Part shown: positions 56,815 through 64,000 of the stretch, one piece after another
Position numbering within the stretch: position 1 is the stretch's first letter
How the letters are laid out: the number at the start of each line of letters is the position of its first letter
Source of the DNA: Arsukibacterium sp.
GTDB lineage: Bacteria > Pseudomonadota > Gammaproteobacteria > Enterobacterales > Alteromonadaceae
Assembly (NCBI RefSeq): GCF_018402695.1
Contig: NZ_JAGYIM010000011.1
Coordinates: 1-64,000 of the forward strand
Direction of reading: 5' to 3'
Length of the DNA stretch: 64,000 nucleotides
Program-made: the position numbers and the translations under genes
The notes under the pieces: generated by a model
What the model saw: the letters and a program-made list of their open reading frames with translations, nothing else
Databases searched by the model: none
What the model was told of the DNA's origin: nothing

Positions 56815-59382
56815 TCAGAGTTTAATGATCCGGCTACTGACTTTGCCAAGCCGGCTACGCAGCCATACCTGCTGCTCAGAGACCGTTAGTGTTGATTGAT
56901 AGCGCTGCCAGCTTTGCCCCTGATCCGTACTGAACTCGATAGTTAAACCCGGCCAGGCCGTATTCGCTTTTAGCTTGTCATTGTCTCGCAGAGCACCCGG
57001 AGGCGGTAAATAATGCCCGCTGTTACTCTGCTGCAGCCGCGGTAATTCATAACTGACCAAACGCTGACTGAAGTGTCGCCAGTCGTCGCGGGCGGCACTG
57101 GCCGCTTTATCCGGCTCCCAGCTGGCTTTATGCCAGGCCCGCTCTGCCAGGGCAATTAATCTGGGATAGAGCATCTGCTCCAGTTGGGCCGGGGTACGAA
57201 TGGTTTCACTCCATAGCTGGCCCTGAATGCCCAGCATGTGCTGTGGCTTTTCCAGCTGAGGCAATGGCCGGCCGAGAAGCGCCGCTAAATCGGTAATGGC
57301 GGTACCGTCGCGGGTAAACTCTGCGTTGTGATACAAATGATCCGGCCGGTAGAAAAATACTTTTTCTGTATCGGTATACCGGGCCGCCCAATAGTAACCC
57401 CGCTCTGCCGGGTGTGCCTCCTGCGGGTGGTCGAAATACAGGTTTGTGCCTGGTGATTGCACCACGTCGTAACCGGCATTTGCAAACAGATAAGCTCTGT
57501 CGCCATAACCCCATTCCCAGATATTATCCCAGGCGTTTACCACCACCTGCGGATTTTGGAACTGGTCGCGGGCAAAAGGTTGGGCTGGGGTGGCCATTAA
57601 CCCATCCTCCCAGGCAGCTAATGCCAGCCCCCGCTTTGCCGCCAGCTGGGCTACCCGGTTAATAAAATAAGGCTTTAAATCGGCCACACTGCTAACGTTG
57701 TTATCGGGTGTGGCAATAAGCTGCTGACAGGCCGGTGAGCCCTGCCAGGAGCCTTTGCCCACTTCATCGCCGCCCATATGAAACAGGCGCAATATTGTTC
57801 CTGCGTCCAGATACATTTGCTGTAGTTCGCTGATTACTTTGTCAACGAACTGATAACTTGATTCCAGACAGACGTTGACCGAGTTATCGTTATAGTTTTG
57901 CACTGTCAGATAGTCAGACTGGTCGTGATCTTCAGTCAGCCGGTAACGGGCAGCCTGCTCTGGCTGTTCGGCCTGATTCATCCGCTGATAACGCGCTTCC
58001 ATTGCTTTAATGGCCGCACGGGCGTGGCCGGGTAAGTCAATCTCCGGGATCACTGCTATATGATGGGCTTTAGCATGACGCAACAGCTGAATAAATTGCT
58101 CACGGCTGTAATAGCCATTGCCGGAACCATCGGTATGCGGGCCGGTACCCAGCTGAGTTAGCAGGCAGCGCTGCTCAGTTAAATCAAAACAGCGATAAGC
58201 GCCGAGCTCAGTCAGTTCAGGTAAGCCCGGAATTTCCAGGCGCCAGCCTTCATCTTCAGTCAGATGCAGATGCAGCTTATTCAGTTTGTAACGGGCCATT
58301 TGTTCAATCAGGCGCAAGGTCACTTCCAGACCATGAAAATTCCGCCCCATGTCATAGTGCATGCCGCGCCAGCGATAACGGGGTTGGTCGCTAATCAATA
58401 GTTGAGGCAACTGGACGCGATTTGTGCTCTGCTCCCTGACAGGAAGCAGTGCCAGCAAACTCTGAATACCGTAAAACACGCCGGCGCTGTCAGTACCGAT
58501 AATCTCGATGACGTCGTTTTTAATATGTAACTGATAGCTCTCCGCAATTTGAGAGGGTTGACTAGCAGCGAGTTTCAGCTGGATTTGTTGTCTGCCGGTT
58601 GCCCGGGTAACCGTAATATCGCTATCGAAATAGTGTTGCAGTTGCTGCTGCAGATATTGGCCTTCGTGTTGTAGTTCTGCAGTGATATGCAGTTGCCATT
58701 TACTGCTAAGCGTGATGCTACCCTCAAGGGCCTGTAGTTTAGCTGGCGCAGGTATAATACGTTGCTGCAGCTGTGAGTCGGTTAGCAGGTTACCGTCAGC
58801 TGTCAGGTTTTGCCGGTATCGCTGCCGATCGGTCATCGTGGCAAATTTATCGCCAGTACCAATATTGCGCAGCCGTTGTCGGGGCTCAGTTAACGGCCTG
58901 ACGAAATGACTGAAATCTTCGCTGTCAGTATTAGCAAATATTTCCGGAGTGAGGCCCGGGGCAACAACAAAGGCCCGGGGCATAAAATCGCTGTAGCTGA
59001 TGATCCAGGGCGCAGAGTTGAAATTAAGCTGTATTTGTTCGCCACTGGCCAATCCGTTGAATTTTGCCGTTGGCGAGATACGATGTAAGTCGCCCTGAAG
59101 ATGCTGTAATCGCAGGCCCGCCTGTTCTGTTGTTTCCAGGCGTCGCACCATATGCAGATAGATGTGCCAGTCAGCCTTGCCAGCGGGTAGCGCCTGGCTA
59201 GAATTGTTTATCAGGCTGATGCTCCCGGCAAAAGTAGAGGGTTCGGCCAGTAAGTTTGACTCAACGGCAAACCATAATTCAGCGCCATCAGCAAAATCCG
59301 CTAAGTCGCTTTGACTGGTAAGGGCGGCCTTGGTATGTCCGCTAATTAACCCCAAAAATATTAGTATGTAAAGGTACCGCAT
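56815..59382 (-). CDS. GH20 beta-N-acetylhexosaminidase (chitobiase type)
   Basis: An 855-residue exported enzyme: signal peptide (residues 1-19), N-terminal carbohydrate-binding CHB_HEX domain (about 25-185), GH20b domain (about 205-325), and the catalytic TIM barrel with the Asp539-Glu540 pair in HMGGDEVGKG. A short immunoglobulin-like CHB_HEX_C tail follows. It splits chitobiose and longer chito-oligomers to GlcNAc, probably in the periplasm or at the cell surface. Divergent from nagK, with a shared operator between them. Confidence 0.93.
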   Translation of the reverse strand: MRYLYILIFLGLISGHTKAALTSQSDLADFADGAELWFAVESNLLAEPSTFAGSISLINNSSQALPAGKADWHIYLHMVRRLETTEQAGLRLQHLQGDLHRISPTAKFNGLASGEQIQLNFNSAPWIISYSDFMPRAFVVAPGLTPEIFANTDSEDFSHFVRPLTEPRQRLRNIGTGDKFATMTDRQRYRQNLTADGNLLTDSQLQQRIIPAPAKLQALEGSITLSSKWQLHITAELQHEGQYLQQQLQHYFDSDITVTRATGRQQIQLKLAASQPSQIAESYQLHIKNDVIEIIGTDSAGVFYGIQSLLALLPVREQSTNRVQLPQLLISDQPRYRWRGMHYDMGRNFHGLEVTLRLIEQMARYKLNKLHLHLTEDEGWRLEIPGLPELTELGAYRCFDLTEQRCLLTQLGTGPHTDGSGNGYYSREQFIQLLRHAKAHHIAVIPEIDLPGHARAAIKAMEARYQRMNQAEQPEQAARYRLTEDHDQSDYLTVQNYNDNSVNVCLESSYQFVDKVISELQQMYLDAGTILRLFHMGGDEVGKGSWQGSPACQQLIATPDNNVSSVADLKPYFINRVAQLAAKRGLALAAWEDGLMATPAQPFARDQFQNPQVVVNAWDNIWEWGYGDRAYLFANAGYDVVQSPGTNLYFDHPQEAHPAERGYYWAARYTDTEKVFFYRPDHLYHNAEFTRDGTAITDLAALLGRPLPQLEKPQHMLGIQGQLWSETIRTPAQLEQMLYPRLIALAERAWHKASWEPDKAASAARDDWRHFSQRLVSYELPRLQQSNSGHYLPPPGALRDNDKLKANTAWPGLTIEFSTDQGQSWQRYQSTLTVSEQQVWLRSRLGKVSSRIIKL

Positions 59383-59454
59383 TTCCCTGCTCCCAGCGTT
59401 GCCGGTAAAAATCCGGCTGAAATTTAAACAAGCCTCTTGTTATTTGTCAGATTT

Positions 59455-59481
59455 ATTATATGCTGAAAAACAAAATGACAA
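59455..59481 (-). promoter_or_regulatory. Candidate promoter of the chitobiase gene
   Basis: On the - strand TTGTCA (59481-59476) and a perfect TATAAT (59460-59455) are 15 bases apart. The -35 box overlaps the NagR-like operator, so repressor binding would block this promoter. Spacing is shorter than ideal. Confidence 0.4.
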
Positions 59482-59491
59482 CGCTGTCAAT
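59474..59491. promoter_or_regulatory. NagR-like operator between chitobiase and nagK genes
   Basis: AATGACAACGCTGTCAAT is a near-palindrome sharing its central ATGACAACGCTGTCA exactly with the site upstream of the TonB receptor at 52002. It is the only such site in the 59383-59594 gap and could control both directions. Confidence 0.68.
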
Positions 59492-59594
59492 CTGGCAAAG
59501 ACTTGTGCTAAAGTCAAGTTTTAGCCAACAAACTGTTTTCGATATAGCACAGCGAGCTGAGTGAATTACGCCGACTCAGCAAAGAGGATGTAGG

Positions 59595-60512
59595 ATGAGC
59601 ACTGAGGTACGAACACAACAACCCCTGTATTTGGGCATTGATGGCGGCGGTAGTAAATGTCGGGTGGTGTTGATGACAGCAGATAATCAGCTGCTGGGTG
59701 AAGGGTTGTCTGGGCCGGCGAATCCGCTTCGTGGCATGCAACTGGTCACTGAGTCAATTCTGGATGCTACCGGTCAGGCGTTGGCAGATGCCGGCCTGCC
59801 TCGCAGTACTATGGCAAAGCTGGTAGTGGGGGCTGGTCTGGCAGGTGTTAATTTACCAGAGTATTTTCAGATTTTTTCAGCCTGGCAACATCCTTTTGCC
59901 AGTTTACATCTGACCAGCGACCTTCATATTGCCTGCATTGGCGCGCATCAGGGCCAGGATGGTGCGGTGCTGATTTGTGGTACCGGCTCTTGTGGTCTGG
60001 CAGCGGTCAATGGCCGGTTGCTGGAGGTAGGAGGCCATGGATTTCCCTATGGCGATAATGGCAGTGGTGCCTGGTTTGGCCTGCAACTTTTGCAACAGGT
60101 GCTTTGCAGTAAAGACCAGCTGATTGCGCCAACGTTACTGACGGAAATGCTTCAGATTGAGTTGCAGAGCAATGACACCTTGCAACTGGCGTCACATTTT
60201 ATGAATGCCAGCCCCACCGAGTACGCGCGGTTGGCACCGCTGGTATTTACTGCGGCAGAGCAGGGTGACGTTGTCGCCAGGCAAATAGTTGAGCAGGGTG
60301 CTGGCCATATTAACGCAATTGCTGAGCGGTTACTGACTATTCAGCCTGCAGCCTTGTGTTTAATCGGTGGTCTGGCATATAAAGTAGAACCTTATCTTGC
60401 ACCTGCGGTACGCCAGCTAGTGGTACCGCCGTCGCAGCCGCCTGAATACGGTGCAGTATGGTTTGCCAGACAAGCCAGTGCCAGTGCCGTTGAAACCGGA
60501 ACAACCGAATGA
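59595..60512 (+). CDS. nagK: N-acetylglucosamine kinase (BadF/BcrA ATPase family)
   Basis: A 305-residue ASKHA-fold kinase with the phosphate-1 motif LGIDGGGSKCRVV (residues 13-25) and the CGTGSCG phosphate-2 motif (near residue 130). It phosphorylates imported GlcNAc to GlcNAc-6-phosphate, needed because NagP is a non-PTS carrier. It overlaps nagA by four bases (ATGA). Confidence 0.9.
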   Translation: MSTEVRTQQPLYLGIDGGGSKCRVVLMTADNQLLGEGLSGPANPLRGMQLVTESILDATGQALADAGLPRSTMAKLVVGAGLAGVNLPEYFQIFSAWQHPFASLHLTSDLHIACIGAHQGQDGAVLICGTGSCGLAAVNGRLLEVGGHGFPYGDNGSGAWFGLQLLQQVLCSKDQLIAPTLLTEMLQIELQSNDTLQLASHFMNASPTEYARLAPLVFTAAEQGDVVARQIVEQGAGHINAIAERLLTIQPAALCLIGGLAYKVEPYLAPAVRQLVVPPSQPPEYGAVWFARQASASAVETGTTE

Positions 60513-61678
60513 ATAGATTATCTGACCAGGGCAACACCAATAATGTTATCGCCGTTTCTTCAATGTTTGATGGCAATAACTGGCACCGCAATGTCCAGCT
60601 TAGCTGGTGCGCCGGGGTAATTACTGACATCAGACCTGCAGCCGGCACAGTGCTTAACGGCATTCTGGCACCGGGTTTTATTGACTTACAGGTTAATGGT
60701 GGCGGCGGCGTGCTGTTTAATACTGCGCCCACCTTAGCAACGTTAAACACCATGGTACAGGCCCACGCCCGCTTTGGCACCAGCGCCATGTTAGCTACTG
60801 TTATTACCGACTCTGTTGCCTTAATGCAGCAAACCGCTGATGTGGTTGCCCAGGCTATCGCCGCAAAATTACCGGGCATTATTGGTTTGCATTTCGAGGG
60901 CCCGCACTTATCGGTGCCGAAAAAAGGGGTTCACCCGGCGGAACACATCCGGCCGTTATCGGCAGCAGAGCTGGCGTTATATCAACGCACAGATATTGGT
61001 ATTAAGCTGATCACCGTGGCACCGGAGAACGTTACGCCGGATCAAATCAAACAACTCACTGCAGCTGGCATGCAGGTCTGGCTGGGACATTCCAATGCCG
61101 ATGCGGCCACTGTACAGCAGGCACTGGCTGCCGGAGCCTGCGGTTTTACTCATCTTTACAATGCGATGTCGCCGCTAACCTCGCGCGAGCCGGGCATGGT
61201 AGGTGTGGCGTTGACGGACAAAGACAGCTGGTGCGGCATTATTCTGGACGGTCTGCATTTGCATCCCACTGCTGCCAGGCTGGCACTTGCCGCTAAACCG
61301 AAAGGTAAGGTGGTGCTGGTAACCGATGCTATGTCGCCGGTTGGTACTGATGATACGGAATTTGCTTTTTTTAGCGGCAAAGTGAAGCGCGACGGCAATA
61401 AGCTGACCAATGAAGCCGGCGCACTGGCGGGGTCGGTGCTGGATATGGCCAGCGCTGTGCGCTATGCCATTGAGGTGCTTGACGTTGAACCGGGTGAAGC
61501 CTTGCGGATGGCAGCACGTTATCCGGCTGAGGCCTTGGGTTGTGCTGACAACCGCGGTCAGCTGCGCAACGGTTATCAGGCAGATATGGTATTGCTGGAC
61601 GCGCAGTATCGGGTGCAGCAAAACTGGATTGCTGGCAACAGTTTTTATAAGGCGCCTCCGCCAGGACCGCATAAATGA
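60509..61678 (+). CDS. nagA: N-acetylglucosamine-6-phosphate deacetylase
   Basis: A 389-residue amidohydrolase: LQVNGGGG (60-67), metal ligand Glu130 in HFEGPH, the GHSNAD histidine, and the catalytic Asp in LVTDAMSP. It converts GlcNAc-6-P to glucosamine-6-P and acetate. The next enzyme (deaminase NagB) is not encoded in the window. It is followed 24 bases later by nagP. Confidence 0.95.
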   Translation: MNRLSDQGNTNNVIAVSSMFDGNNWHRNVQLSWCAGVITDIRPAAGTVLNGILAPGFIDLQVNGGGGVLFNTAPTLATLNTMVQAHARFGTSAMLATVITDSVALMQQTADVVAQAIAAKLPGIIGLHFEGPHLSVPKKGVHPAEHIRPLSAAELALYQRTDIGIKLITVAPENVTPDQIKQLTAAGMQVWLGHSNADAATVQQALAAGACGFTHLYNAMSPLTSREPGMVGVALTDKDSWCGIILDGLHLHPTAARLALAAKPKGKVVLVTDAMSPVGTDDTEFAFFSGKVKRDGNKLTNEAGALAGSVLDMASAVRYAIEVLDVEPGEALRMAARYPAEALGCADNRGQLRNGYQADMVLLDAQYRVQQNWIAGNSFYKAPPPGPHK

Positions 61679-61702
61679 TTATAATAAATAGGAATAAACA
61701 AG

Positions 61703-63028
61703 ATGGATAGATCCTTTGCCCGGCCGGTAAGTCACAGCAGTGTGTTGCCAATGATCATTATCGGTATTTTATTTTTTATCTTTGGTTTTGTAACCTGGTT
61801 AAATGGTTCTTTGATCCCGTTTTTAAAAATTGTTTGCGAGCTGAATGAGTTCCAGGCCTTGCTGGTTACCTTTGCGTTTTATATTGCTTACGTTGTGATG
61901 GCGTTGCCGATGTCGTTTGTGCTTAATAAAGTAGGATACAAGAACGGCATGGTGCTGGGTCTGCTGATTATGGCAATTGGCGCCATTATGTTTATTCCGG
62001 CAGCGCAAACATCTCACTATGCTTTGTTTTTGGCAGCATTATTTATATTAGGCACCGGCCTTACCATTTTGCAAACTGCTTCTAACCCTTACATAGTGTG
62101 TATAGGCCCGCGTGAAAGTGCCGCGATGCGCATCAGTATTATGGGACTGGTGAATAAAGGGGCGGGCTTTATTGTGCCAATCCTATTTACCGCCTGGGTT
62201 CTGACGGGCATGGAGCAATTTTCCTCAGAAGCACTGGCGGTACTAACAGAGGCAGAGCGCAATGTTCAGCTGGCTGAATTATCAAACCGGCTGGTCACCC
62301 CTTACCTTTATATGACTGTTGCCCTGTTGCTGCTTGCGGCATTTGTGAAGTTTTCACCGTTGCCTGAGCTCAATTTAAATGATAGCGGGGACAATAATGC
62401 CGCTGATACATCCTGGACTGCCGTTTTCAGTCATCCGCAGCTGGTATTGGGTGTGGTGGCACTTTTTGTCTATGTCGGCGTGGAGGTGATTGCCGGTGAT
62501 ACCATCGGTTTGTATGGGCAGGGCCTTGGTGTTGCCCACTTTGGCGCACTAACGTCATACACCATGGCCTTTATGGTACTGGGGTACCTGGTAGGTGTAT
62601 TTTGCATCCCTAAATACTTGTCACAGGATCGTGCATTACAGGGGTCAGCTGTGTTCGGGTTATTGTTTACGTTAGGGGTAATGTTTGGCAAGACGGATAG
62701 CAGCGTGCTGGCAAATCTGCTTTTTGGCTGGAGTGGCATTCCGGTAGTACCGGATACCGTGATGTTTCTGGCGTTACTGGGCTTTGCTAATGCACTGGTA
62801 TGGCCGGCAGTATGGCCACTGGCGCTGCAGGGATTGGGTAAATTAACCAGTACTGGCTCAGCCTTACTGATTATGGGTATTGCCGGGGGGGCAATCTTAC
62901 CCATGGTTTATGGTTATCTGGCGCATAGCTCAGGTGACAGCCAGCTTGCTTATTGGATGATGCTGCCATGCTATGCCTATATTTTGTTTTATGCTTTCAA
63001 GGGGCATAAGTTAAGGAACTGGGGGTAA
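61703..63028 (+). CDS. nagP: N-acetylglucosamine MFS permease NagP
   Basis: A 441-residue sugar permease of the FucP-related MFS group with 12 helices. Motifs are FGFVTWLNGSLIPFLK near the N-terminus and LQTASNPYIVCIGP. It is the characteristic GlcNAc importer of Shewanella/Alteromonas-type chitin loci. It is the last gene of nagKAP and converges with coaD after eight bases. Confidence 0.9.
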   Translation: MDRSFARPVSHSSVLPMIIIGILFFIFGFVTWLNGSLIPFLKIVCELNEFQALLVTFAFYIAYVVMALPMSFVLNKVGYKNGMVLGLLIMAIGAIMFIPAAQTSHYALFLAALFILGTGLTILQTASNPYIVCIGPRESAAMRISIMGLVNKGAGFIVPILFTAWVLTGMEQFSSEALAVLTEAERNVQLAELSNRLVTPYLYMTVALLLLAAFVKFSPLPELNLNDSGDNNAADTSWTAVFSHPQLVLGVVALFVYVGVEVIAGDTIGLYGQGLGVAHFGALTSYTMAFMVLGYLVGVFCIPKYLSQDRALQGSAVFGLLFTLGVMFGKTDSSVLANLLFGWSGIPVVPDTVMFLALLGFANALVWPAVWPLALQGLGKLTSTGSALLIMGIAGGAILPMVYGYLAHSSGDSQLAYWMMLPCYAYILFYAFKGHKLRNWG

Positions 63029-63036
63029 GCCAGGTT

Positions 63037-63522
63037 TCAGGTTTTACTGAATTTCGCTTTCAGTGCCCGTTCAACATGAGCGGGCACAAAACTACTGATA
63101 TCGCCGCCATGCCGACATACTTCTTTAACCAGGGTTGAAGAAATAAACGTATTTTTTTCGGAAGGCGTCATAAAAAGACTATCCAGCTCGGGGTTTAACT
63201 GCCGGTTCATACTGGCCAGCTGAAACTCGTATTCGTAATCAGCAACAGCACGCACGCCCCGCAGCAGCACCTGAGCCTGCTGCTCTTTAGCAAACTGGGC
63301 CAGTAAGCCCGAAAAACCAATTACCTGTACGTTGCGACAATCTGCAAAGGCTTGCTCAGCCAGTTGCACCCGTTCATCCAGGCTGAATAACGGCTGCTTG
63401 CTGGGGTTTGATGCTACCCCAACCACTACCGAGTCGAATAACCGGGCGGCCCGCAGCACTAAATCGCTGTGGCCATTGGTCAGTGGGTCAAAGGTGCCGG
63501 GATAAATCGCTTTTACTTTCAT
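63037..63522 (-). CDS. coaD: Phosphopantetheine adenylyltransferase
   Basis: A 161-residue nucleotidyltransferase with the TNGH motif ([10 protein letters not shown], residues 9-18) and the ISSTLVKE motif near residue 128. It makes dephospho-CoA from 4'-phosphopantetheine and ATP in coenzyme A synthesis. A single-copy essential gene, so its neighbourhood marks the edge of the accessory nag region. Confidence 0.97.
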   Translation of the reverse strand: MKVKAIYPGTFDPLTNGHSDLVLRAARLFDSVVVGVASNPSKQPLFSLDERVQLAEQAFADCRNVQVIGFSGLLAQFAKEQQAQVLLRGVRAVADYEYEFQLASMNRQLNPELDSLFMTPSEKNTFISSTLVKEVCRHGGDISSFVPAHVERALKAKFSKT

Positions 63523-63641
63523 ATTTTGATACTTAAGTTAGTGTCACCTGAGCACAGCATGGCGCAAGCGACTAGAGTTTTTAGGCGGTTTGGCGTTACT
63601 ATAGCAAACTACTATACCAACAAAGAAGCTTAGCCACTGCA

Positions 63642-64000
63642 ATGGAAAAAAAGCTCCGCACCAAAGACAAAATTTTACAGGCCAGTATCGCGCTGTTTAA
63701 CGAAGTAGGTGAGCGTCAGGTTACCACCAACCATATCGCCGCCCATCTGGGTATTAGCCCGGGTAATTTGTATTACCATTTTCGCAATAAAGAAGACATT
63801 GTCCGGCAAATTTTTAAAGAGTATGCCAAATTACTGGAAACCCGGATAAAACCGCCCTCGGTCCAAACCGAAGCGCTGGACGCCTTAGCTGAGTATTTAG
63901 ACGTGGTATTTGAATTGATGTGGCGCTTTCATTTTTTCTACGCCAACCTGCCTGATATTCTGGCACGTGACACGGCACTGCAACAAGATTATGCCAGGGT
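63642..64000 (+). CDS. TetR-family transcriptional regulator (5' part, cut by window end)
   Basis: An open frame from ATG 63642 runs off the window after 119 codons. The first 60 residues are a TetR HTH: KDKILQASIALFNEVGE, then VTTNHIAAHLGISPGNLYYHF. The ligand domain is incomplete. The gene is divergent from coaD with a 119-base gap that contains a short TATAG/CTATA inverted repeat near 63600-63616, a possible operator. Confidence 0.88.
   Translation, partial: MEKKLRTKDKILQASIALFNEVGERQVTTNHIAAHLGISPGNLYYHFRNKEDIVRQIFKEYAKLLETRIKPPSVQTEALDALAEYLDVVFELMWRFHFFYANLPDILARDTALQQDYAR

Overview
The window looks like chromosomal DNA of a marine or freshwater gammaproteobacterium of the Alteromonadales (Rheinheimera/Alishewanella/Arsukibacterium-like). 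This is inferred from gene order and family mix: a Mrp antiporter operon, the rpoN/lpt/mla/murA block, degQ-degS, rplM-rpsI-petABC-sspAB, TonB receptors paired with SapC and cupin genes, and a NagR-type chitin-sugar regulon. No database search was possible. No rRNA, tRNA, insertion sequence, prophage or CRISPR array was seen.

Layout. 0-3 kb: Mrp (Mnh) Na+/H+ antiporter genes D-E-F-G on +, preceded by a badly scrambled mnhC. 3-10.7 kb, - strand: yrbG-kdsD-kdsC-lptC-lptA-lptB-rpoN-hpf-ptsN-rapZ-ptsO, which joins LPS transport and Kdo synthesis to sigma-54 and nitrogen-PTS control. 11-15.5 kb, +: mlaFEDCB-ibaG-murA. 15.6-18.6 kb, -: degS, degQ and zapG. 18.8-24.9 kb, +: zapE, rplM-rpsI, petABC (petB carries an apparent one-base frameshift) and sspAB. 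25-28.1 kb: divergent ilvY/ilvC, then mgsA. 28.1-33.5 kb: a membrane thioredoxin, a Fur-box-preceded fbpABC ferric-iron importer, and a lone periplasmic binding protein.

33.7-48.6 kb is accessory. A secreted MetX-like hydrolase and a GntP permease diverge from a TonB receptor. A CrbS/CrbR-like two-component pair flanks a tight four-gene operon that encodes an ATP-grasp-like protein, an HlyD/DHA2 export pump and a GCS2 carboxylate-amine ligase. A 3-hydroxybutyrate dehydrogenase follows. The four-gene operon is the best candidate for an undescribed system: two peptide-bond-forming enzymes with a dedicated exporter.

48.9-63 kb: an AbgT transporter, a LacI-type regulator (probably NagR), a large TonB receptor, cupin and SapC proteins, a GH20 chitobiase, and nagK-nagA-nagP. 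Two copies of one near-palindromic operator tie the receptor, the chitobiase and the nagKAP operon into one regulon: chito-oligosaccharides cross the outer membrane, are split to GlcNAc, imported by NagP, phosphorylated by NagK and deacetylated by NagA. The window ends with coaD and the first part of a TetR gene.
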